Positions 30,101-41,200 of a DNA stretch of 64,000 nt are shown here, in pieces (position 1 is the first letter of the stretch; every line of letters starts with the position of its first letter). The stretch lies in assembly GCA_964035575.1 (NCBI GenBank), contig OZ037888.1, positions 1,336,912 through 1,400,911 on the forward strand. Reading direction: 5' to 3'. This stretch comes from Rhynchopus sp. YZ270_cl-10. Its lineage: Eukaryota; Euglenozoa; Diplonemea; Diplonemida; Diplonemidae. The translations under genes and the position numbers were made by a program. A model generated the notes under the pieces. That model saw only the letters and a list, made by a program, of their open reading frames with translations, had not been told where the DNA came from and did no database searches.

Positions 30101-32384
30101 ATGTCGAAATCCGCTGCAGAGCTTTCGGCGCAGATGGCAGAACGGAACGCCAAAATGGAGGCTATGAAGGCAGCACGCGCAAACCGCAAGGCTAAGGTAT
30201 CAACGCTTCCATCCTCATCCCCCTTTCGCGCTTCACCCCACATAACCTCCACAGGGCCCAGCACCACCCGCACCGGCGGCGGCTGCACCACCTGCACAGC
30301 CGCAGGCACGGATGTTCTCCAGCCAGGCGTCAGACCCTCCACAGCCTGCAGACCCGACACCACCTGCGTCGTTCTATGCAGGAGCACAGCCACCACCACC
30401 CGCGCCACCTATGGGCGTGGGTATGGGCATAGGTGTGCACGGTGAGGAGGAGCTTGCAGAACTGCGCAGAACGCTGAATGAACGTGACGACGCAGTAGCC
30501 GTGCTGCGGGGTGAGCTGAGCAGTGTCGAAGAGGAGCGTGGTCGCCTGCGTGCGGCGGAGGGTGAGGTGGCGGCGCTGAAGGAGGGCGACCTCGCACAGC
30601 AGGCACGCATCAACGAGGTGCAGGCGAGGCTTGCATCAGAGGCACAGCGCAACACTGCACTCAGCGCCGACGTGCAGGCGCTGCAGACAGAGAAGCTTGC
30701 TGCCACTGCTGACGTCCGCAGGCTTGAGTTCGAAGTCGACCGCCTGCAGCACAACCTCGACGCTCAGGCGCGGCGTCTCGGTGCAGGCTTCACCGCACGA
30801 TTCCGAGAGGAGACACAACTGTGGCTGCAGCATGTGCACATCGAAGTGGAGCAGGCTGAGGAGCGTGCTGCCATCGAGAAGCTTGCCTCGTCACGCCGCC
30901 TCCTCGAGCTTGTGCGCGAGGAGGGTGTCGCCACCGGTGCAAAAGTCGCAGAAGTGTCTGCACGCTTCGAGGCACAGCTGCAAGCCTCGCAGGAGGAGAT
31001 CCGCACACTCGAGATGAAGCTCTGTGCCTCAGAAGACGCACAGGCGAAGCACGTCCAGCTGGCAGCGCTGGCACGTCAGCAGCTTGACGGGCACAGAGAC
31101 CTGAAGGAGAAGGAGACGCTCACGCTGCAGACGGAACGCCAGCGCCGCAAGCAAGACTGCGAGCGCATCGAAGGCGAGAAGGCGGAGCTTGAGGCGCGTG
31201 CCATTGCGGCGGAGACGGAGCTGGTGGTGCAGCGCAAGGCTGTCGAGGAGGTGCGGTCCAAGATGGAGCTTGCACGGCGGGAGCGCCATGACGCGCTGGC
31301 GACGTTGAGCGACGAGCGTGAGGACCGCATGCGTGCGCTGAAGGGCCTAAAGGACCAGGTCGTGCAGAGCAACCTTGACCGCGAGGGCCTTATGAAGAAA
31401 GTACCCAACTTCGAGCTCGAGAAGGGGCGCCTCGAGGAGCGCATCACTTCCCTGGAGGAGGCGCGCCGCAGGCAGGACGACGAGATCAGGGTCCTGCGCC
31501 GCGAGCGTGAAGAAGCAGAGGCGAAGGTGGGCGAGGTGCGCCAGCAGTTCCGCGACAAGCAGAAGGGCGACGAGCTCGAGATCCTGCGTCTCCTGCGCAA
31601 CGACAGAAACTGGCGTCTTGAGCGCTCTGAGATGGAGGACGAGATGAAACGCCTCAGCCACGAATGCACGCTCAAGACACGCGACGCGTTGGACGTGCAG
31701 CGCGAATTCTCACACCTCGCGAAGAAGGCAAACAAGGCAACACGCAAGCACCGCGAGATGAAGAAGGAGACCCTTGCGATGTCGTCACGTCTTAACAACC
31801 TTTCGCTGCAAGGCGAGCACGCACGCAGGGCGATGCTCTCCGAGGTGCAGGACGTTAAGGGGCAGCACCTTGCCGCGGCAACAGATCTGGAGGAGGAGAA
31901 ACACAAGTTCTCTCACGCGTGGGAGGGCCGCCTCAAGGAGCAGGACCGTGAGTTGGCTCGGGCAAACACAGAGCTGCACGCCAAGGGGCGCAAGATTGAC
32001 ACTCTCAAGGCACGTCTTGCGGAGCTGCAAACTGTTGAGAAGTACTCCATGGGGCTGAACCAGTCTACTAACGTCCCACCTCGCAAGAAGGGTGCAGACT
32101 TTGTCCCGCTGACGGCGGACTCGGAGCTGGACAGGTACATGGCAGGCCCGCTTCAGGGCGACATTAGCGCAGACTTCGACGACGGGCCTGCGGTGACACC
32201 TGTGCCCAAGGTGGCGGACACCTCTGTTGTGAGCGAGGTTCGGGGTGGCGGGCACGACCCACGCTCGCAGAACGACTCCGTCTATGCCACCGGCAGTACC
32301 GCACACCAGACACGTTCGTACAACAGCACTGTTCAGAACCGCACTGTCTCCCCACCACGCGACCCATCGATCTTTTCCCGTTAA
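30101..32384 (+). CDS. Long coiled-coil protein with Pro-rich N-terminus
   Basis: A 741-residue protein of unknown function. Exons: 30101-30196 and 30255-32384, joined across a 58-nt intron (GTATC...CACAG) that falls between codons and brings the short helical start MSKSAAELSAQMAERNAK into frame with the long part. Residues 33-90 are Ala/Pro-rich and low in order. About 95-640 is an almost unbroken coiled coil rich in Glu, Arg, Ala and Leu heptads (for example RLEERITSLEEARRRQDDE), and the tail is Ser/Asp-rich and probably unfolded. Such proteins are usually cytoskeletal, basal-body or vesicle-tether parts, but no signature lets me choose. The first seven codons and leader are copied at 27597-27655. 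Confidence 0.92.
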
Positions 32385-32795
32385 CCGGAACTGGTGCTCA
32401 CTGCTCGCAATTTCTTTCCCAACCGGCATTACGCGTGTCTCAAATGATCCTCATCTGACTGATGAGAGGAAGCGGCAGGAGTATCTGCCCTATCAGCTTT
32501 TGACGGTAGGGTACCAGTCATGCACCAAGGTACTCGAGAGGGCTTTTGTATTTCAAGTCAACTTTCTTTTGTTCGTAGATGTTAGATGTGTTAAAACCCC
32601 CGAGGACTTTCTCCACCCCTCTCTCCCGTTGTTAAAAACACGAAACGGGTTGCCACCCAAGCAGCCACCATAACAAAATGATACCCTCCCCTTTTCCCCC
32701 TTTTCCCCCTTTTCCCCCTTTCCCCCCCTTTCCCCTCTTTTCCAAATTTGCTCCTTCCTCCTTTTTTACGACCCGCCGACAGAAAACTACTACAC
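32385..32795. other. Intergenic region with 65-bp pyrimidine tract
   Basis: It contains a perfect small hairpin (CTCATC-TGACT-GATGAG near 32453-32469) and a segment near 32534-32575 (GAGAGGGCTTTTGTATTTCA) that recurs as a variant at 12920-12955. An almost pure C/T tract at about 32676-32740 leads to GCCGACAG, 13 nt before the next start codon, and resembles a branch-pyrimidine-AG acceptor. Confidence 0.6.
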
Positions 32796-33623
32796 ATGTC
32801 ACGCAAGGAGCTCCGCACGCTGGTGACTTCCCTCTGCACGAAGCATGGTGTCAACGCAGGGACGTACGCGACAGACAAGAAGCTAGGCGACGACGTTGTC
32901 TCTGCGTGGGCTGCACGCACAACCGCCTCGCAGCGCGGCGAAGTGCACTGCGGGCAGGTGTACCGCGGCATGAAGGGCGAGGACATCCCAACACGCACCG
33001 GGTGCATGCAGGTCTACGTCAGCAAGGGCAAGGGGCAGGTCGGGACGGGCCTCTCGCCCTTCGTCCTCCCCTTCCCACGCGGGATGTACGCGCCGTACTG
33101 CCTTACCCTGGACGGGACGGCCACGGGCAGCCTTCTCCCGCAACGCCCCTTGGAGCTTGTTTGGCAGAGTGCGAAACGTCTGGAGGATGAAACGCTGAAT
33201 GCGTTTATGACGCGCCGGCTGCAGATCTTCCGCAAGGGAGATGTGAAGCGGCGATACTTTGCAAAGGGGTCGTGCATCAAGGGCGCGATGTTCGGGGGCG
33301 ACTGTCTCGAGTACGTCCCCTCGCGTGCGGTGTACTACTTCGCCTACGACCAGGCGGCACGGACACAGCGCGTCTACACATTCCTGGATGACCTTCTCGC
33401 GAGCGGCGTCAGTCTTCTCCTCCTCGGCCCTGACGGCTTCGCTATGGGCGACACCCTCGAAGAAGCGAAGGAGGCATACTGCAGCACAGTCCACCCCTTC
33501 GGTCATGAGCGTGTCCTGGTGTCGATGCTTCGTGGCTACTCACCTGCGGACCTGATGCCCACAAAAGAGACTTCAGAAAGAGAAATCGCGGAAACCCAAG
33601 AGCCAGATCCAACAGAAAAATGA
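32796..33623 (+). CDS. Uncharacterised protein with PFGHE motif
   Basis: A 275-residue protein I do not recognise. The ATG at 32796 follows a pyrimidine tract and AG; the longer frame upstream starts with a non-ATG codon. No signal peptide or membrane helix. It is basic in the first 60 residues, then a compact alpha/beta-like region with the stretches GQVYRGMKGEDIP, LEYVPSRAVYYFAYD, FLDDLLASGVSLLLLGPDGF and VHPFGHERVLVSMLRGYSP; the last 25 residues are Glu/Thr-rich. The pattern of a strand after YVPSR, a helix, a LLLLGPDG strand and PFGHE suggests a small enzyme-like domain, but I cannot name it. Codon use matches neighbouring genes. Confidence 0.85.
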   Translation: MSRKELRTLVTSLCTKHGVNAGTYATDKKLGDDVVSAWAARTTASQRGEVHCGQVYRGMKGEDIPTRTGCMQVYVSKGKGQVGTGLSPFVLPFPRGMYAPYCLTLDGTATGSLLPQRPLELVWQSAKRLEDETLNAFMTRRLQIFRKGDVKRRYFAKGSCIKGAMFGGDCLEYVPSRAVYYFAYDQAARTQRVYTFLDDLLASGVSLLLLGPDGFAMGDTLEEAKEAYCSTVHPFGHERVLVSMLRGYSPADLMPTKETSEREIAETQEPDPTEK

Positions 33624-34012
33624 AGAGTCTAATGACAGGTTTGCCTAAAAGTGTGCAAGAACTGTAACAGTTGGGTGTCGCAGGGGTCCTCGATAGGTGA
33701 AGAGAAGCGAGAAGAGGACGAAGAAGGCCGACGCCTTTTGTTTTGCTTTTGTTTTTTTTTTCCCCACCTCTAACTTTGTTGTTTCGGTCTATTTTTTGGC
33801 ATTTCGTCCAAAATTTGGCTTGACCTGGGAGTTGTGTGATGCTTCCTTTTTAGCTTATTTTATTTTGCATCTCTCTTTTATATTCTTCGAGAGTCAACTG
33901 CTTCAAACGAAACACAGGAACTATTTTATTGCACAACCTCACCCCCCCTTGCACCACACCAGCCACCACAGGGCAGGCACAGAGCACCCGCTCTGGTCTG
34001 TGCAATTGTAGT
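33624..34012. other. Intergenic region
   Basis: A+T-rich with T runs. The last 70 nt are C/A-rich with several CACAG sites before the next ATG. No gene seen. Confidence 0.55.
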
Positions 34013-37000
34013 ATGCTTGGGTTGGACTTGAGGTTTGACCCTGATGTGAGGGTGCGTATTGCCGGGTTGGTCGTGTACGGTGTGGAGGTCATCGCCTGCG
34101 CTGTGCTGCTGTGGCATCGACGGCACCCACACGTCCACAGACTGTCGCCGAGGATGCTGGCCGTGTGCCAGGCAGCAGCGTTCTTTTGGTTCCTTAGTCT
34201 CATGCTGAACAAGGCAACCGCGAACCTCTGGGATGAGTGGGGTTGGAAGTGCTGGATCCCGCAGATCTCCGTGCGGGTGTTCTTCTTCACCGCGTTTGTG
34301 GCGTCGTTGATCTCAAGACACTACGTGGTCTACTCCAGGTGGCTCTCCGTCGAGAAGTTCAGGAAGTCGTTCCTGCTCATCAACGGATGCATAGCTCTCT
34401 CTGCCGCAGCGCTGCTCGGTGCCTTAGTGGTTTCGGGGAACGGGGACGTGTCCGACGAGATATGTGGGCTGTGCGACCGCTCGACTATTGTGCTCACAAT
34501 ATACCACGCGGTGCTGCTGGTAGGGGTCTGCGTCATGGCCATCATCCTTGCGAGAACGGTTTACATTGACACACGAGCCGACTACTCGCTGCTTCACCCA
34601 AAAGCACTGAACGCCGTGATCGACATGGTGGCCGTCGTGATGATGATGGTCACGTATGCAGGTGTATACCACGGCTCGCACGACTCGTCAGATGCGTCAA
34701 AGGACAACATCTTCACTGTTGTGACCACTGTTGTGATACCCGCGTGCATGTTCTGGTCGCAGCTCATCCCTGCCTTGTTGGGTGTTGGTCAGCAGCTCCC
34801 GGCGATGTCGTTCTTCCCGTCGCAGGTGTTCGACCACTCGACAGGCGCGTTCACAAGCAACGTTGCACACCTGCCGAAGCTGCGGCGCGTGATTGCAGAC
34901 GACACACAGCGCTTGAAACAGCACATCAACGACGCGACGTCGATACCTGTGCACGACACAGAGAATCTCTTTGAGCTTATCATCAATGGCGACGTCGACG
35001 AGATACGCAACTTCCTTCTTGAGCGTGGTGTCGAGCTTCTCGGTGTGCCAGGGCAGAAGGGCGAAACCGCACTGCACGTTGCTGTCGGCGACCCTGAACT
35101 GCCACAGGAGATGCGCATGCAGGTGGTGGAGTTGCTGATGGACATGAAGGCCTCCCTCGGTGCGCAGGACAACCAGGGCCGCACACCGCTGCACATCGCA
35201 GCTACGCTGTCGGATCCTCAGATCGTGTGCTTCATGGTCCAGAGTGCGATGAAGTCTGCGAAGTTTGGGGAGTCCTCAAACCCACACATGACGAGCCTCA
35301 TCAACGTCATTGCGAACGACGGTGCTACGCCTCTGCACATTGCCACGAAGCTGGAGGACATGGGCACACTGACGATGCTCATCGGTATGGGTGCAGACCC
35401 CTCCAGGTGTGCGCCCAACAAAACACAAGTCAAGGCCGAGGATTGGGACCTTGCTTACGAGAACTCCGTGGGCGAGATCATTCAGGGGAAGGCCAGCTTC
35501 ATGATTGCAGTTGAGATTGGGTCTCTGTCGATTGTTCAGCACATGGTCACCTCGTCGCCACGCACATGCGATTTGGAGCAGCTGGGGCCGTTCGGGATGA
35601 CACCTTTGATGACAGCGTGCTATCTGCGGCACACGCAGGTTGCGCTGTATTTGCTGAAGAACGGGGCGAACGTGTGGCACACAATGCCCTCGTCGAGACC
35701 CTCCCGCGGGCTCTCGGTGTTGCATTGCTGTGCCATTGGCGGGGATCCATTAGTGCTGAACGCTGCGGTATGCTTGTTACAGGGCTCAACGTTTGTATGT
35801 TTTACACTACCCACTTTTTTTCAGGCAAAGGAACTCACAAGTGGTACACAAATGCCGATCGGCACCGACACCGACACGTACGAAAAGTGTACCTCCATCT
35901 CAGAAAGCGACTCGATGACACCAGTGCAGATGAGCAGCGGTGGGCAAGAGAACACCAGTCCCCCGCTCATGGTCGACGCACGACCGCCCGAGAGCGGCAG
36001 ATCACCCTCCGCTTCCTCCCACCTCCTTGAACGGTATGGCTGCGAAAGGGTTTTGTCGTGTTTTGTTTTTCTTATTTGACTTTGATGCACTCCTTCCTTG
36101 CATACCTCTTTTCTCAGGTCCCTCCAAATCGGGCAGCAGTACAGCGCAGATTCGTTGCCAAGAATAGGAACGAACTTCTTGTCGCACACAGCCTCCCGGT
36201 CTAACCAGGGTACCATCAACGGCACCGACGGAGCTGCCGAAGCAACAAACTCACTTGAGGCACCGCCCACGGACGACGACGTGCGTGCAGCAATGACGAT
36301 CCTTGCTGCGCGGGGTGAGCTTGAGGTTTGTCTGCGTTTCCCACCCCCACACACCCACCATCCCTGCAGCCTCTCCCCGAAGAGCAAATTCTTCTTGCAA
36401 GCTTGGAAGACGTGTGGGAGGCAGCTTCAGGAGGGAGCCACACCGGACATCTGATGCCTGCAGTCGAGAAGGCCATTGCCGACGCACTCGCGGCACACGA
36501 TGGGGCGAACCTGAAGTGCGTCCTGACGCAGGGGCAGTACCAATGGGTGGATGGTGTCTTCAGCTCGCCACTGACTGCAGTGAAAACGAAGCAGTTGGCG
36601 GCAGAGATCAGGCGCCGTGTGGTGAACCCTGTTGTTGACATCTCGAACTTTGCGGACCACGAGCAGCGTCTCTGTGCGCAAGCACGCAACCTGAAGGAGC
36701 AGGAGCAGGACAAGATTCTGCGCTCTCTTGACATCCTCGCACGCTACGTCGAACACCTTACTGGCGAGCGTGTAAGCTCTCTGCACTATCGCAGCCCCGT
36801 CATCCGCAGCTCGTCCAGCTCGCCACGCCTCCCGTTCAGCAGGTCGCCACCCGACGGCCTGTACGACCAACTTAAGAAGGACATCCTCTTCCTCACGGAC
36901 ACAGACTCGATGCCGCTGAACGCACACCGCTACCTCAACCGCTGCGACTGCTGGGGTAGAACTGCTCTTCACTGGGCAGTGCTGCGGCGCAACTCAGGTG

Positions 37001-37286
37001 TCGTGTACTTCCTCGTGACACTTGGCAGTAGTGTCTCCATCCGCGACCGCAAGTCACGGCGACGCAGTGATGTGCTCGGGCTGACCAGCATGCAGTACGC
37101 TGAGAAGCTCTACAGTGCAGGATGCTCCGGTCCGTACCTTGCGATTGCAGAGTCCGAGCGGCACAAGCTCAAAATGAGACAAAGGGTATGCACATCATTC
37201 AACAAAACGACAGACCTATTTCCATCACCACACAGACATCGACAAGTTTACGAGCAGACGAATTTTCAAAACCCCCTTTGAGGTAG
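34013..37286 (+). CDS. Seven-helix membrane protein with C-terminal ankyrin repeats
   Basis: Predicted 1012 residues from exons 34013-35767, 35825-36033, 36118-36325, 36370-37185 and 37236-37286. The introns (57, 84, 44 and 50 nt) start GTATG or GTTTG and end CAG; two are multiples of three, so retention is possible. The start is the first ATG before the first helix. Seven hydrophobic segments lie at about residues 16-35, 48-66, 85-104, 118-139, 154-178, 195-215 and 229-253. After a linker, ankyrin repeats show GETALHVAV, GRTPLHIAA, GATPLHIAT and GMTPLMTAC, and a last one (GRTALHWAV) follows a low-complexity Ser-rich region near the C-terminus. The layout suggests a membrane receptor or channel-like sensor with a cytosolic interaction scaffold. 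No GPCR family motif is recognisable, and topology is inferred. Confidence 0.88.
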
Positions 37287-38257
37287 ACTCGTACGTGGGG
37301 TGGTACATGCAGGGAACCAGACGTGTACATTAGAAGGTTAATTTTTTTTAAAAAAGATACGGGGCTGGGGAGGGTGGCGGGACAAGTTGACAACGCAGCT
37401 GCGATACCATTCTTTACTACGCTGTGTTTGTTCTGCAACTAAAAAAATAGAGAATAAAAAAAGATCTCAAGCTGAGGGCAACGGGACAGCAGGGGTTCCG
37501 TGTTTGCGGTGTCAGGAATCCGATCACACTGATGCGTACCAGGCTTAATTCTAACCAACCTGTAACATTCAGTTGCTGCGAGAATTTCTTCACCAGAAAT
37601 GCAGCGTTCTGTAAAGCACAGACACAAAAGCCTGACTGATCCTTTCACGGGTGAGAAAATATCCCAAGAATTGGCTGCTCTACGCGGCCAACGGGCGTCA
37701 CCTCCCAGTCAAAACGATACAGGCACCCCTGCTGTGTTGTCAGTGAATTCTCTTTCTTTTGCTTCTGTCTTGAAAAACACGCCTTCTTTCCATCATTCCC
37801 TTCCCTCCCGGTGCAAATACAAAAATAATAAAACAAAACAAACACTTTTCTTGTTGTTTTCTAGAGCTGTGTGTGTTCTTCCCCCAGGGTTCATATGACC
37901 GGATAGGCAGAAACGCCACCATACTCTCTCGCCAGCTCCTTTGAGTCCTCGTCGTCTCCAAAGGGGTGTTCTCCACACGTGGACGAAACAGTTTCGAGAT
38001 ACGCCAGAAGATCAGAGTTGTGTTTTTTATCCAGGGCAGCTGATCTCTCCGATAAATTACTCTCGGCTTGCAGCAATACTGAACAGTAAACCTGAATTTG
38101 CATTGTCGCAGAGTTCTCTGAGGGTGCTTGGAGATGGGGGAAAAGATACGTCAGTCGTGGACCTTTTGTCACGACACCTGCCACTCTACCATCTCTTCCA
38201 GGAGGGGGGGTATTTACACAACCATATTGTTACACACGAGTCACACGCGAGAGTACG
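37287..38257. other. Intergenic region with two weak small ORFs
   Basis: It contains a plus-strand 99-codon ATG frame (37599-37898) whose first 30 residues (RHKSLTDPFTGEKISQELAA) look protein-like, and an overlapping minus-strand frame listed separately. Just before the next gene a pyrimidine-rich stretch ends in CATCTCTTCCAG (near 38203), acceptor-like. Confidence 0.4.
37891..38184 (-). CDS. Possible small minus-strand ORF, 97 residues
   Basis: An ATG-to-stop frame of 97 residues with a mixed, protein-like composition (for example SERSAALDKKHNSDLLAYLE and FGDDEDSKELAREYGG). It would be the only minus-strand gene in the window, divergent from the gene at 38258. Codon use is less G+C-rich at third positions than in the sure genes, and no known domain is visible, so this may be chance. 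Confidence 0.2.
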   Translation of the reverse strand: MAGVVTKGPRLTYLFPHLQAPSENSATMQIQVYCSVLLQAESNLSERSAALDKKHNSDLLAYLETVSSTCGEHPFGDDEDSKELAREYGGVSAYPVI

Positions 38258-41200
38258 ATGTCGGTGAAGGACATAAAGAACCTCGTTGAGGAATCGAACC
38301 CTCTGTTGAAGCTTTCTGAAATACAGGGCGTTGTCGATGGCACAGTCTCTGATAACGACTCCAGTGACGACGAGACGGGCGAGGTCGTCAGCAGCAGCCT
38401 GCTTCTCCAGAGTGCGAAGGACGCAGATGCCTCTGACACGGCGGACGTTAAAACCAAAACTTACACGGCGAAAGCCGTTGTGTTGGGCAGCACTTCCGCG
38501 GATAACGTGACCATTGTGCACAGCTCCAAGCAGAAGGTGATTACGAAAGGGCTGTCGGGGGATCTTGCCGCGGCGGCTGTTGCACAGGTGTACGACAATT
38601 CAGGCAACCAAGACGACGGTGGGGAGGGAGACGTTGACGTGGATGACGATGGGCTGCACACTGCCTGCGCCGCCAACGCTACTGCGTCGACCGCCGCGCC
38701 GGCTGCGATCACGCTGTCCGACCTGCTGGAAGGGTACTCCGGGGATGAGTACACTTTCACGTCTGCTTCGTTTGCGCTGAAGACGAAATCAACTGGGGTG
38801 ACCACTGCGAAGTTTCAGGGGCTGTTGAATATGGACACAACGCCGTTGTCTCTGTTCCGCGAGCAGTTCAACCTATCCCGCAGCGGGGTGTTTATGGATG
38901 CGTCGATATCGATCAGCGAAGGGACCAACGTGTCGTCGAAGAAGCTGGACTGCCAGGAGATCAAGATCTGCAGCGAGCCTGTGTTTAATGCAACCCTCGG
39001 AGACGGGCTGTGTATCACTGACGTTCGGTTCGCCCTCGGCGCCACGAGGAAGGAAAGCGGTGCCTGGGACTCCAGCTTCGCCACCACCGGAACCTTGAAA
39101 ATGAATTTCTCGGAAGACGAGACTCCCACCATGCTGACCGCGTCGATGGCGTACGACGGTGGCGTGCTCTCCCTCGCCGCCTCGGGAACCGACGTGGTGG
39201 TGGACCTCGGGAACGACATCGAAGTAGTCTTCAACAGCTTCGCCGTGAAGGGGTCGATCGATGCGAATGGTGACGCAGGCTGCTCTCTCAGCGCGCAGCT
39301 CGCCCTCTCCGCAGGAACCCTTCTCGACTTCGGGGGGAAACTCGTCGCTGGGACAGCGGACTTCGGGATGTACTGCAAAGTGACCGACCTGTCCCTCGCC
39401 ACCATCAGCGATGTCTACCAGAAGGTGACGGGAGCGGATAAAGGACTGAAGTTCCCTAAAGTGCTTCAGGGCTGCACGATCGACTCTCTGTTGGTCACCT
39501 TCGCGACCGAAGAGATGGAGGTCGATACCGGGCTCTCTCTCGTGAAAGGTGCAGCACTGGACTGCGACATGACCATTGGAGGGTTCAAAGTTCGCGTGAA
39601 GGGGCTTGTGACGGAGGATGAGGTGGCATTCGAAGGTTCCGTGTTGGACGGGGATTTTTCAAAGATGGGCCCGATTGGGAAGCAGATTAAGGTCGACGAG
39701 CTGACGGTGACGTTTGCAATGTCGAGTAAATCTGACGACATGGAAGTGATGTTCTACGGTGATGTGCAGGTGTTCGGCATCGACCTGCAGGCGTGCGTCC
39801 TCTTCGAGAAGACCGATGGCGACTCCAACGTTGTCATACACGCCACGGCAACACCCGCAAATTACAGCGACAATGGTTTCTCCCTCGGTGACCTCCACAA
39901 ACCTCTGGAGGGCACCTTCGCTGACTCAATCAGCTTCTCCGAGCTATCCTTCACATACGCTCAGAATGTCGTGGAGAGTTCTACGATTAAGGGGCTTGAG
40001 GGGAAGCGTTTGGAGGCAGGCTTCAGCGTTGGTGCAGTGTGCGGAGAGATTCAAGCCTTGTCCGACCTTCTTGGGTCGAAGCAGGATGGGTTGAAGTTGG
40101 AAGCATTCTTCCCCTCCGACGTTTCCGCCGGCCCAGAGATTACGATCGCCCTCCCTTCAAGCGCGACTATCAACCTCGGAAACGGCGTTACAATGGGCCC
40201 ACCCTTCATTGAAATCAACACCGCCCCACCCCGCCCGTCGTTCAAAATCGTGTTCGTCATGTTTGTCAAGGTGCCGAAGCAGAAGGAGAAGCTGGAGTTC
40301 CAAGTCGGGATGGAGATAGACCCTATCGGGGCGAAGGCGTCGGGCCTCATGAAGGGGTTCTGGGAGCAGCCTTTCCAGGTGAAAGGGTTGCGGATCGGCC
40401 CAGAGTGCCTCGTCGAGATTGGGATCATCTACGCTACCTTCTCCGCGACCGGGTGTCCTTCAAGCTTCGCCATGAAGGGGGGAGTGCAGCTGGGGAAGAT
40501 CGGCGGTGAAATGGGGTTCCGCATCTCGCAAGACCCTCTGGAGCAGGTGCTGATGGGGCGGCTGTACACCGTGCAAGACAGCACCTCACAGGGTGCGGTC
40601 GCGGCCACCGCGGGAAGCGACGTCGCGCCTATAACCCCGGAAGACCTGTTGTCCGCGATCGAAGCGATGACGGGCACGAAGTTGGGGTCCGGAAAGGTGC
40701 CGGACTTCTTCGAGATCTACGACCTGGACCTCATGGTCGCCAGCTCCGCGGGGACCCTGGGGACTGTCGCCTACAAACAGGGGGTGACCTTCAACTGTGT
40801 GATGAAACTTTTCGGAGTGAATGCCGAAGTGCATGCAGAGATCAGCGAAACAGGGACGTCGATGATCGGTGCGATCGACCCCTTTGAGATCGGGCCACTC
40901 CAGGTGTACGGCGCGAAGGGGGACCGCATCCGTCTGGAGTACGAACTGACGAAGACAAGCCAGAGTATGCTGATTGACTGCGCCGCCGAGCTGTTTGGCG
41001 CCGAGGTCTCGCTGTACCTCATGATCGCTGGGAAAAACGATATGTACTTCGAGTTCACTCTCGCCTTCGGGGCCGCACTTTCCTTCGAGGTCATCGGCAG
41101 CAAGAACCCAGAGGGTTTCTACCTCCGCGCGGAAATGCAGTCCGACGTTGTCGGCTACGTGGTGGCCCAGATCATGAGTGGGCTGAAGAAAAGCATCGAC

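Noticed and set aside
38280-38320. Minus-strand GGTTCGATTCC, a perfect tRNA B-box
   Set aside because: No acceptor stem partner, D-arm or anticodon arm at the right distance; it lies within the first codons of a sure gene.
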